This document shows, one piece after another, positions 54,001 to 64,000 of a stretch of 64,000 bases of DNA (its first letter is position 1; each line of letters opens with the position of its first letter). The notes beneath the pieces are model-generated. The model had not been told where the DNA came from. It did not search any database and saw nothing but the letters and a program-made list of their open reading frames with translations. The stretch is from positions 27,878,278 to 27,942,277 of the forward strand of contig OY783194.1 in NCBI GenBank assembly GCA_963678675.1, written 5' to 3'. A program made the position numbers and the translations under genes. This DNA is from Xiphydria camelus (taxonomy: Eukaryota; Arthropoda; Insecta; Hymenoptera; Xiphydriidae).

Positions 54001-57000
54001 TGTAAGGTCGGGACCTTACAGAAAATGCGATTTTTCGCAAAAATCGAAATCTCTGGAATCGAATTCTCGACCATCCTATCTTATGTATTTTTTCGCGCTG
54101 ATTACGAAAATGATAGATATATTGAGGAAATCTCAACGGAACACCGAGATATCGATGATTTCTTGCGGGAAAAATATTTTTTTTATACACAAAATCAGCG
54201 TTATTTCATATTTCCTTTGAGATTTCGACCAAATAACCGTGCTTTTCGGAATCAGCGTAAAAAAATACATCGGATAGGGTGGTCGAGATTCCAATTCCGA
54301 AGATTTTCATTTTTCGAAAAAATTGACAATTTCTGTAAGGTCGGGACCTTACAGAAAATGCGATTTTTCGCAAAAATCGAAATCTCTGGAATCGAATTCT
54401 CGACCATCCTATCTTATGTATTTTTTCGCGCTGATTACGAAAATGATAGATTTATTGAGGAAATCTCAACGGAACACCGAGATATCGATGATTTCTTGCG
54501 GGAAAAATATTTTTTTTATACACAAAATCAGCGTTATTTCATATTTCCTTTGAGATTTCGACCAAATAACCGTGCTTTTCGGAATCAGCGTAAAAAAATA
54601 CATCGGATAGGGTGGTCGAGATTCCAATTCCGAAGATTTTCATTTTTCGAAAAAATTGACAATTTCTGTAAGGTCGGGACCTTACAGAAAATGCGATTTT
54701 TCGCAAAAATCGAAATCTCTGGAATCGAATTCTCGACCATCCTATCTTATGTATTTTTTCGCGCTGATTACGAAAATGATAGATATATTGAGGAAATCTC
54801 AACGGAACACCGAGATATCGATGATTTCTTGCGGGAAAAATATTTTTTTTATACACAAAATCAGCGTTATTTCATATTTCCTTTGAGATTTCGACCAAAT
54901 AACCGTGCTTTTCGGAATCAGCGTAAAAAAATACATCGGATAGGGTGGTCGAGATTCCAATTCCGAAGATTTTCATTTTTCGAAAAAATTGACAATTTCT
55001 GTAAGGTCGGGACCTTACAGAAAATGCGATTTTTCGCAAAAATCGAAATCTCTGGAATCGAATTCTCGACCATCCTATCTTATGTATTTTTTCGCGCTGA
55101 TTACGAAAATGATAGATATATTGAGGAAATCTCAACGGAACACCGAGATATCGATGACCTCTTGCGGGAAAAAAATTTCTTTATACACAAAATCAGCGTT
55201 ATTTCATATTTCCTTTGAGATTTCGACCAAATAACCGTGTTTTTCGGAATCAGCGTAAAAAAAATACATCGGATAGGGTGGTCGAGATTCCAATTCCGAA
55301 GATTTTCATTTTTCGAAAAAATTGACAATTTCTGTAAGGTCGGGACCTTACAGAAAATGCGATTTTTCGCAAAAATCGAAATCTCTGGAATCGAATTCTC
55401 GACCATCCTATCTTATGTATTTTTTCGCGCTGATTACGAAAATGATAGATATATTGAGGAAATCTCAACGGAACACCGAGATATCGATGATTTCTTGCGG
55501 GAAAAATATTTTTTTTATACACAAAATCAGCGTTATTTCATATTTCCTTTGAGATTTCGACCAAATAACCGTGCTTTTCGGAATCAGCGTAAAAAAATAC
55601 ATCGGATAGGGTGGTCGAGATTCCAATTCCGAAGATTTTCATTTTTCGAAAAAATTGACAATTTCTGTAAGGTCGGGACCTTACAGAAAATGCGATTTTT
55701 CGCAAAAATCGAAATCTCTGGAATCGAATTCTCGACCATCCTATCTTATGTATTTTTTCGCGCTGATTACGAAAATGATAGATTTATTGAGGAAATCTCA
55801 ACGGAACACCGAGATATCGATGATTTCTTGCGGGAAAAATATTTTTTTTATACACAAAATCAGCGTTATTTCATATTTCCTTTGAGATTTCGACCAAATA
55901 ACCGTGCTTTTCGGAATCAGCGTAAAAAAATACATCGGATAGGGTGGTCGAGATTCCAATTCCGAAGATTTTCATTTTTCGAAAAAATTGACAATTTCTG
56001 TAAGGTCGGGACCTTACAGAAAATGCGATTTTTCGCAAAAATCGAAATCTCTGGAATCGAATTCTCGACCATCCTATCTTACGTATTTTTTCGCGCTGAT
56101 TACGAAAATGATAGATTTATTGAGGAAATCTCAACGGAACACCGAGATATCGATGATTTCTTGCGGGAAAAATATTTTTTTTATACACAAAATCAGCGTT
56201 ATTTCATATTTCCTTTGAGATTTCGACCAAATAACCGTGCTTTTCGGAATCAGCGTAAAAAAATACATCGGATAGGGTGGTCGAGATTCCAATTCCGAAG
56301 ATTTTCATTTTTCGAAAAAATTGACAATTTCTGTAAGGTCGGGACCTTACAGAAAATGCGATTTTTCGCAAAAATCGAAATCTCTGGAATCGAATTCTCG
56401 ACCATCCTATCTTATGTATTTTTTCGCGCTGATTACGAAAATGATAGATTTATTGAGGAAATCTCAACGGAACACCGAGATATCGATGATTTCTTGCGGA
56501 AAAAATATTTTTTTTTATACACAAAATCAGCGTTATTTCATATTTCCTTTGAGATTTCGACCAAATAACCGTGTTTTTCGGAATCAGCGTAAAAAAATAC
56601 ATCGGATAGGGTGGTCGAGATTCCAATTCCGAAGATTTTCATTTTTCGAAAAAATTGACAATTTCTGTAAGGTCGGGACCTTACAGAAAATGCGATTTTT
56701 CGCAAAAATCGAAATCTCTGGAATCGAATTCTCGACCATCCTATCTTATGTATTTTTTCGCGCTGATTACGAAAATGATAGATTTATTGAGGAAATCTCA
56801 ACGGAACACCGAGATATCGATGATTTCTTGCGGAAAAAATATTTTCTTTATACACAAAATCAGCGTTATTTCATATTTCCTTTGAGATTTCGACCAAATA
56901 ACCGTGCTTTTCGGAATCAGCGTAAAAAAATACATCGGATAGGGTGGTCGAGATTCCAATTCCGAAGATTTTCATTTTTCGAAAAAATTGACAATTTCTG

Positions 57001-59992
57001 TAAGGTCGGGACCTTACAGAAAATGCGATTTTTCGCAAAAATCGAAATCTCTGGAATCGAATTCTCGACCATCCTATCTTATGTATTTTTTCGCGCTGAT
57101 TACGAAAATGATAGATATATTGAGGAAATCTCAACGGAACACCGAGATATCGATGATTTCTTGCGGGAAAAATATTTTTTTTATACACAAAATCAGCGTT
57201 ATTTCATATTTCCTTTGAGATTTCGACCAAATAACCGTGCTTTTCGGAATCAGCGTAAAAAAATACATCGGATAGGGTGGTCGAGATTCCAATTCCGAAG
57301 ATTTTCATTTTTCGAAAAAATTGACAATTTCTGTAAGGTCGGGACCTTACAGAAAATGCGATTTTTCGCAAAAATCGAAATCTCTGGAATCGAATTCTCG
57401 ACCATCCTATCTTACGTATTTTTTCGCGCTGATTACGAAAATGATAGATTTATTGAGGAAATCTCAACGGAACACCGAGATATCGATGATTTCTTGCGGG
57501 AAAAATATTTTTTTTATACACAAAATCAGCGTTATTTCATATTTCCTTTGAGATTTCGACCAAATAACCGTGCTTTTCGGAATCAGCGTAAAAAAATACA
57601 TCGGATAGGGTGGTCGAGATTCCAATTCCGAAGATTTTCATTTTTCGAAAAAATTGACAATTTCTGTAAGGTCGGGACCTTACAGAAAATGCGATTTTTC
57701 GCAAAAATCGAAATCTCTGGAATCGAATTCTCGACCATCCTATCTTATGTATTTTTTCGCGCTGATTACGAAAATGATAGATATATTGAGGAAATCTCAA
57801 CGGAACACCGAGATATCGATGACCTCTTGCGGGAAAAAAATTTCTTTATACACAAAATCAGCGTTATTTCATATTTCCTTTGAGATTTCGACCAAATAAC
57901 CGTGTTTTTCGGAATCAGCGTAAAAAAAATACATCGGATAGGGTGGTCGAGATTCCAATTCCGAAGATTTTCATTTTTCGAAAAAATTGACAATTTCTGT
58001 AAGGTCGGGACCTTACAGAAAATGCGATTTTTCGCAAAAATCGAAATCTCTGGAATCGAATTCTCGACCATCCTATCTTATGTATTTTTTCGCGCTGATT
58101 ACGAAAATGATAGATATATTGAGGAAATCTCAACGGAACACCGAGATATCGATGATTTCTTGCGGGAAAAATATTTTTTTTATACACAAAATCAGCGTTA
58201 TTTCATATTTCCTTTGAGATTTCGACCAAATAACCGTGCTTTTCGGAATCAGCGTAAAAAAATACATCGGATAGGGTGGTCGAGATTCCAATTCCGAAGA
58301 TTTTCATTTTTCGAAAAAATTGACAATTTCTGTAAGGTCGGGACCTTACAGAAAATGCGATTTTTCGCAAAAATCGAAATCTCTGGAATCGAATTCTCGA
58401 CCATCCTATCTTATGTATTTTTTCGCGCTGATTACGAAAATGATAGATATATTGAGGAAATCTCAACGGAACACCGAGATATCGATGACCTCTTGCGGGA
58501 AAAAAATTTCTTTATACACAAAATCAGCGTTATTTCATATTTCCTTTGAGATTTCGACCAAATAACCGTGTTTTTCGGAATCAGCGTAAAAAAAATACAT
58601 CGGATAGGGTGGTCGAGATTCCAATTCCGAAGATTTTCATTTTTCGAAAAAATTGACAATTTCTGTAAGGTCGGGACCTTACAGAAAATGCGATTTTTCG
58701 CAAAAATCGAAATCTCTGGAATCGAATTCTCGACCATCCTATCTTATGTATTTTTTCGCGCTGATTACGAAAATGATAGATATATTGAGGAAATCTCAAC
58801 GGAACACCGAGATATCGATGATTTCTTGCGGGAAAAATATTTTTTTTATACACAAAATCAGCGTTATTTCATATTTCCTTTGAGATTTCGACCAAATAAC
58901 CGTGCTTTTCGGAATCAGCGTAAAAAAATACATCGGATAGGGTGGTCGAGATTCCAATTCCGAAGATTTTCATTTTTCGAAAAAATTGACAATTTCTGTA
59001 AGGTCGGGACCTTACAGAAAATGCGATTTTTCGCAAAAATCGAAATCTCTGGAATCGAATTCTCGACCATCCTATCTTATGTATTTTTTCGCGCTGATTA
59101 CGAAAATGATAGATTTATTGAGGAAATCTCAACGGAACACCGAGATATCGATGATTTCTTGCGGGAAAAATATTTTTTTTATACACAAAATCAGCGTTAT
59201 TTCATATTTCCTTTGAGATTTCGACCAAATAACCGTGCTTTTCGGAATCAGCGTAAAAAAATACATCGGATAGGGTGGTCGAGATTCCAATTCCGAAGAT
59301 TTTCATTTTTCGAAAAAATTGACAATTTCTGTAAGGTCGGGACCTTACAGAAAATGCGATTTTTCGCAAAAATCGAAATCTCTGGAATCGAATTCTCGAC
59401 CATCCTATCTTATGTATTTTTTCGCGCTGATTACGAAAATGATAGATTTATTGAGGAAATCTCAACGGAACACCGAGATATCGATGATTTCTTGCGGGAA
59501 AAATATTTTTTTTATACACAAAATCAGCGTTATTTCATATTTCCTTTGAGATTTCGACCAAATAACCGTGCTTTTCGGAATCAGCGTAAAAAAATACATC
59601 GGATAGGGTGGTCGAGATTCCAATTCCGAAGATTTTCATTTTTCGAAAAAATTGACAATTTCTGTAAGGTCGGGACCTTACAGAAAATGCGATTTTTCGC
59701 AAAAATCGAAATCTCTGGAATCGAATTCTCGACCATCCTATCTTATGTATTTTTTCGCGCTGATTACGAAAATGATAGATTTATTGAGGAAATCTCAACG
59801 GAACACCGAGATATCGATGATTTCTTGCGGAAAAAATATTTTTTTTTATACACAAAATCAGCGTTATTTCATATTTCCTTTGAGATTTCGACCAAATAAC
59901 CGTGTTTTTCGGAATCAGCGTAAAAAAATACATCGGATAGGGTGGTCGAGATTCCAATTCCGAAGATTTTCATTTTTCGAAAAAATTGACAA

Positions 59993-60020
59993 TTTCTGTA
60001 AGGTCCCGACCTTACAGAAA
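59993..60020. repeat. Main stem-loop with flipped loop (GG to CC), copy 1
   Basis: Both 13-bp arms are unchanged, but the 2-base loop at 60,006-60,007 is CC, exactly what inversion of the hairpin would give. The rest of the monomer is of the common type with the aaaaaatattttcttt tail. Confidence 0.85.
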
Positions 60021-62322
60021 ATGCGATTTTTCGCAAAAATCGAAATCTCTGGAATCGAATTCTCGACCATCCTATCTTATGTATTTTTTCGCGCTGATTA
60101 CGAAAATGATAGATTTATTGAGGAAATCTCAACGGAACACCGAGATATCGATGATTTCTTGCGGAAAAAATATTTTCTTTATACACAAAATCAGCGTTAT
60201 TTCATATTTCCTTTGAGATTTCGACCAAATAACCGTGCTTTTCGGAATCAGCGTAAAAAAATACATCGGATAGGGTGGTCGAGATTCCAATTCCGAAGAT
60301 TTTCATTTTTCGAAAAAATTGACAATTTCTGTAAGGTCGGGACCTTACAGAAAATGCGATTTTTCGCAAAAATCGAAATCTCTGGAATCGAATTCTCGAC
60401 CATCCTATCTTATGTATTTTTTCGCGCTGATTACGAAAATGATAGATATATTGAGGAAATCTCAACGGAACACCGAGATATCGATGATTTCTTGCGGGAA
60501 AAATATTTTTTTTATACACAAAATCAGCGTTATTTCATATTTCCTTTGAGATTTCGACCAAATAACCGTGCTTTTCGGAATCAGCGTAAAAAAATACATC
60601 GGATAGGGTGGTCGAGATTCCAATTCCGAAGATTTTCATTTTTCGAAAAAATTGACAATTTCTGTAAGGTCGGGACCTTACAGAAAATGCGATTTTTCGC
60701 AAAAATCGAAATCTCTGGAATCGAATTCTCGACCATCCTATCTTACGTATTTTTTCGCGCTGATTACGAAAATGATAGATTTATTGAGGAAATCTCAACG
60801 GAACACCGAGATATCGATGATTTCTTGCGGGAAAAATATTTTTTTTATACACAAAATCAGCGTTATTTCATATTTCCTTTGAGATTTCGACCAAATAACC
60901 GTGCTTTTCGGAATCAGCGTAAAAAAATACATCGGATAGGGTGGTCGAGATTCCAATTCCGAAGATTTTCATTTTTCGAAAAAATTGACAATTTCTGTAA
61001 GGTCGGGACCTTACAGAAAATGCGATTTTTCGCAAAAATCGAAATCTCTGGAATCGAATTCTCGACCATCCTATCTTATGTATTTTTTCGCGCTGATTAC
61101 GAAAATGATAGATATATTGAGGAAATCTCAACGGAACACCGAGATATCGATGACCTCTTGCGGGAAAAAAATTTCTTTATACACAAAATCAGCGTTATTT
61201 CATATTTCCTTTGAGATTTCGACCAAATAACCGTGTTTTTCGGAATCAGCGTAAAAAAAATACATCGGATAGGGTGGTCGAGATTCCAATTCCGAAGATT
61301 TTCATTTTTCGAAAAAATTGACAATTTCTGTAAGGTCGGGACCTTACAGAAAATGCGATTTTTCGCAAAAATCGAAATCTCTGGAATCGAATTCTCGACC
61401 ATCCTATCTTATGTATTTTTTCGCGCTGATTACGAAAATGATAGATATATTGAGGAAATCTCAACGGAACACCGAGATATCGATGATTTCTTGCGGGAAA
61501 AATATTTTTTTTATACACAAAATCAGCGTTATTTCATATTTCCTTTGAGATTTCGACCAAATAACCGTGCTTTTCGGAATCAGCGTAAAAAAATACATCG
61601 GATAGGGTGGTCGAGATTCCAATTCCGAAGATTTTCATTTTTCGAAAAAATTGACAATTTCTGTAAGGTCGGGACCTTACAGAAAATGCGATTTTTCGCA
61701 AAAATCGAAATCTCTGGAATCGAATTCTCGACCATCCTATCTTATGTATTTTTTCGCGCTGATTACGAAAATGATAGATTTATTGAGGAAATCTCAACGG
61801 AACACCGAGATATCGATGATTTCTTGCGGGAAAAATATTTTTTTTATACACAAAATCAGCGTTATTTCATATTTCCTTTGAGATTTCGACCAAATAACCG
61901 TGCTTTTCGGAATCAGCGTAAAAAAATACATCGGATAGGGTGGTCGAGATTCCAATTCCGAAGATTTTCATTTTTCGAAAAATTGACAATTTCTGTAAGG
62001 TCGGGACCTTACAGAAAATGCGATTTTTCGCAAAAATCGAAATCTCTGGAATCGAATTCTCGACCATCCTATCTTATGTATTTTTTCGCGCTGATTACGA
62101 AAATGATAGATTTATTGAGGAAATCTCAACGGAACACCGAGATATCGATGATTTCTTGCGGAAAAAATATTTTTTTTATACACAAAATCAGCGTTATTTC
62201 ATATTTCCTTTGAGATTTCGACCAAATAACCGTGTTTTTCGGAATCAGCGTAAAAAAATACATCGGATAGGGTGGTCGAGATTCCAATTCCGAAGATTTT
62301 CATTTTTCGAAAAAATTGACAA

Positions 62323-62350
62323 TTTCTGTAAGGTCCCGACCTTACAGAAA
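62323..62350. repeat. Main stem-loop with flipped loop (GG to CC), copy 2
   Basis: Same CC loop, at 62,336-62,337, 2,330 bp after the first. It occupies the same place in the next 7-monomer unit, so the two are probably one event followed by unit duplication. Confidence 0.85.
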
Positions 62351-63289
62351 ATGCGATTTTTCGCAAAAATCGAAATCTCTGGAATCGAATTCTCGACCAT
62401 CCTATCTTATGTATTTTTTCGCGCTGATTACGAAAATGATAGATTTATTGAGGAAATCTCAACGGAACACCGAGATATCGATGATTTCTTGCGGAAAAAA
62501 TATTTTCTTTATACACAAAATCAGCGTTATTTCATATTTCCTTTGAGATTTCGACCAAATAACCGTGCTTTTCGGAATCAGCGTAAAAAAATACATCGGA
62601 TAGGGTGGTCGAGATTCCAATTCCGAAGATTTTCATTTTTCGAAAAAATTGACAATTTCTGTAAGGTCGGGACCTTACAGAAAATGCGATTTTTCGCAAA
62701 AATCGAAATCTCTGGAATCGAATTCTCGACCATCCTATCTTATGTATTTTTTCGCGCTGATTACGAAAATGATAGATATATTGAGGAAATCTCAACGGAA
62801 CACCGAGATATCGATGATTTCTTGCGGGAAAAATATTTTTTTTATACACAAAATCAGCGTTATTTCATATTTCCTTTGAGATTTCGACCAAATAACCGTG
62901 CTTTTCGGAATCAGCGTAAAAAAATACATCGGATAGGGTGGTCGAGATTCCAATTCCGAAGATTTTCATTTTTCGAAAAAATTGACAATTTCTGTAAGGT
63001 CGGGACCTTACAGAAAATGCGATTTTTCGCAAAAATCGAAATCTCTGGAATCGAATTCTCGACCATCCTATCTTACGTATTTTTTCGCGCTGATTACGAA
63101 AATGATAGATTTATTGAGGAAATCTCAACGGAACACCGAGATATCGATGATTTCTTGCGGGAAAAATATTTTTTTTTATACACAAAATCAGCGTTATTTC
63201 ATATTTCCTTTGAGATTTCGACCAAATAACCGTGCTTTTCGGAATCAGCGTAAAAAAATACATCGGATAGGGTGGTCGAGATTCCAATT

Positions 63290-63904
63290 CCGAAGATTTT
63301 TCATTTTTCGAAAAAATTGACAATTTCTGTAAGGGTCGGGACCTTACAGAAAATGCCGATTTTTTCGCAAAAATCGAAATCTCTGGAAATCGAATTCTCG
63401 ACCATCCTATCTTATGTATTTTTTCGCGCTGATTACGAAAATGATAGATATATTGAGGAAATCTCAACGGAACACCGAGATATCGATGACCTCTTGCGGG
63501 AAAAAAATTTCTTTATACACAAAATCAGCGTTATTTCATATTTCCTTTGAGATTTCGACAAATAACCGTGTTTTTCGGATCAGCGTAAAAAAATACATCG
63601 GATAGGGTGGTCGAGATTCCAATTCCGAAGATTTTCATTTTTCGAAAAAATTGACAATTTCTGTAAGGTCGGGACCTTACAGAAAATGCGATTTTCGCAA
63701 AAATCGAAATCTCTGGAATCGAATTCTCGACCATCCTATCTTATGTATTTTTTCGCGCTGATTACGAAAATGATAGATATATTGAGGAAATCTCAACGGA
63801 ACACCGAGATATCGATGATTTCTTGCGGGAAAAATATTTTTTTTATACACAAAATCAGCGTATTTCATATTTCCTTTGAGATTTCGACCAAATAACCGTG
63901 CTTT
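63290..63904. other. Indel-rich contig end, probable sequence error
   Basis: Against the consensus I count extra bases near 63,175 (T), 63,300 (T), 63,334 (G), 63,356 (C), 63,362 (T) and 63,389 (A), and missing bases near 63,560 (C), 63,579 (A), 63,693 (T) and 63,861 (T). Comparable non-tail indels are almost absent from the preceding 63 kb. Most lie in or next to runs of the same base. The pattern suits low-coverage, unpolished sequence at a contig edge rather than biology. Confidence 0.75.
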
Positions 63905-64000
63905 NNNNNNNNNNNNNNNNNNNNNNNNNNNNNNNNNNNNNNNNNNNNNNNNNNNNNNNNNNNNNNNNNNNNNNNNNNNNNNNNNNNNNNNNNNNNNNNN
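63905..64000. other. Assembly gap (Ns)
   Basis: All 96 bases to the window end are N. The satellite runs directly into them in mid-monomer, so the true array is longer than shown. Confidence 0.99.

Larger units (their letters stand above)
59652..63290. repeat. 7-monomer higher-order unit repeated near the right end
   Basis: The series beginning at 59,652 (+0.33 kb CC-loop copy, then agatA, cttaC, CCTC, agatA and agatT copies) restarts at 61,983. The second unit has one A fewer in the cgAAAAAAttg run (61,978-61,982) and an ordinary T8 tail where the first has T9. After the second cttaC copy, sequence quality falls. Confidence 0.7.
1..63904. repeat. Satellite DNA array, 333-bp monomer, about 192 head-to-tail copies
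   Basis: The same 333-bp sequence recurs in one orientation across the whole window; for example the segment starting at base 1 starts again at 334, and the GG-centred stem-loop at 122 recurs at 455, 788, 1121 and 1454. Most copies in the outer domains differ at only a few diagnostic sites. Length changes are mostly plus or minus 1 bp, except four copies of about 312 bp. The array is already in phase at base 1 and continues into the Ns, so both edges lie outside the window. Each standard monomer has one EcoRI site (186-191 in copy 1) and overlapping EcoRV/ClaI sites (273-281), so digestion should give a 333-bp ladder. No unique gene-sized insertion interrupts the array. Known of the class: such arrays typically form centromeric or other constitutive heterochromatin; that role here is inference. 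Confidence 0.98.
52230..63904. repeat. Right domain: return to left-type monomers
   Basis: About 35 monomers lack the central-domain alleles and use the same types as the left domain, including the CCTC monomers with their linked extra A in the next copy (e.g. 53,824-53,934, 55,156-55,266, 57,832-57,932, 58,488-58,598, 61,154-61,262). Local order resembles a 7-mer with insertions. The domain ends in the assembly gap. Confidence 0.75.

Noticed and set aside
9..63895. Long open reading frames (about 300 to 970 codons) and a ubiquitous 76-codon frame beginning at a TTG in the GG-centre region
   Set aside because: They are translations of the same satellite monomer in different frames, present only because 333 is divisible by three. 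They start and stop wherever a 1-bp tail indel shifts the frame, overlap frames on both strands, show no domain, signal peptide or codon bias, and have no plausible promoter or ribosome site. Not annotated as CDS.
1..63904. CRISPR array
   Set aside because: Repeats are 333 bp and contiguous, with no short repeat/variable spacer alternation and no cas genes.
1..63904. Repeat collapse or expansion purely from assembly error
   Set aside because: Copy-specific markers, ordered higher-order units and linked haplotypes across tens of kb are hard to create by misassembly, so the array is treated as real. Exact copy number and the last ~0.7 kb remain uncertain.
1..63904. Assignment to a named species or known satellite family
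   Set aside because: I do not recognise the monomer from memory, and no unique flanking gene is present to identify the host. A database search would be needed.

Overview
The window is one uninterrupted tandem satellite array: about 192 head-to-tail copies of a 333-bp, AT-rich (about 35% GC, counted on copy 1) monomer run from base 1 to 63,904, followed by 96 Ns. I find no credible protein gene, RNA gene, transposon, CRISPR array, rDNA or telomere repeat. A megabase-style satellite with higher-order structure points to a eukaryotic chromosome, in a centromeric, pericentromeric or other heterochromatic block. The species cannot be read from the sequence. CpG is over-represented (22 CpG per 333 bp, about twice expectation), which argues against a heavily methylated vertebrate or plant genome and fits, weakly, an invertebrate such as an insect or nematode.

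The hidden structure is dyad symmetry. Each 333-bp monomer is an imperfect inverted repeat of two half-units of about 165 and 168 bp. One symmetry centre is a 28-bp stem-loop (13-bp perfect arms around GG). The other is an AT-only centre (AAAATATTTT) about half a period away. The array can therefore be read as alternating forward and reverse copies of an ancestral unit of about 166 bp. Four rare copies (at about 32.0, 35.3, 37.0 and 41.0 kb) carry a different left arm that makes a 166-bp palindrome with two 80-bp arms matching at 72 or 73 of 80 positions; they shorten the monomer to about 312 bp.

Layout: (1) a left domain, 1 to about 28.35 kb, of very similar monomers differing at a handful of diagnostic sites and arranged in nested higher-order repeats (5-mer, 7-mer and 18-monomer periods); (2) a central domain, about 28.35 to 52.23 kb, with older or more mixed variants (GAAAATTTT allele, ATTATC allele, XhoI-creating haplotype, the four palindromic monomers, several tail alleles); (3) a right domain, about 52.23 to 63.9 kb, that returns to left-type monomers with a 7-mer organisation and two monomers whose hairpin loop is flipped from GG to CC. 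The last ~600 bp before the gap hold about ten single-base indels and look like an unpolished contig end.

Long reading frames (up to 970 codons) exist only because 333 is divisible by three and one frame of the monomer has no stop. They are not supported as genes.
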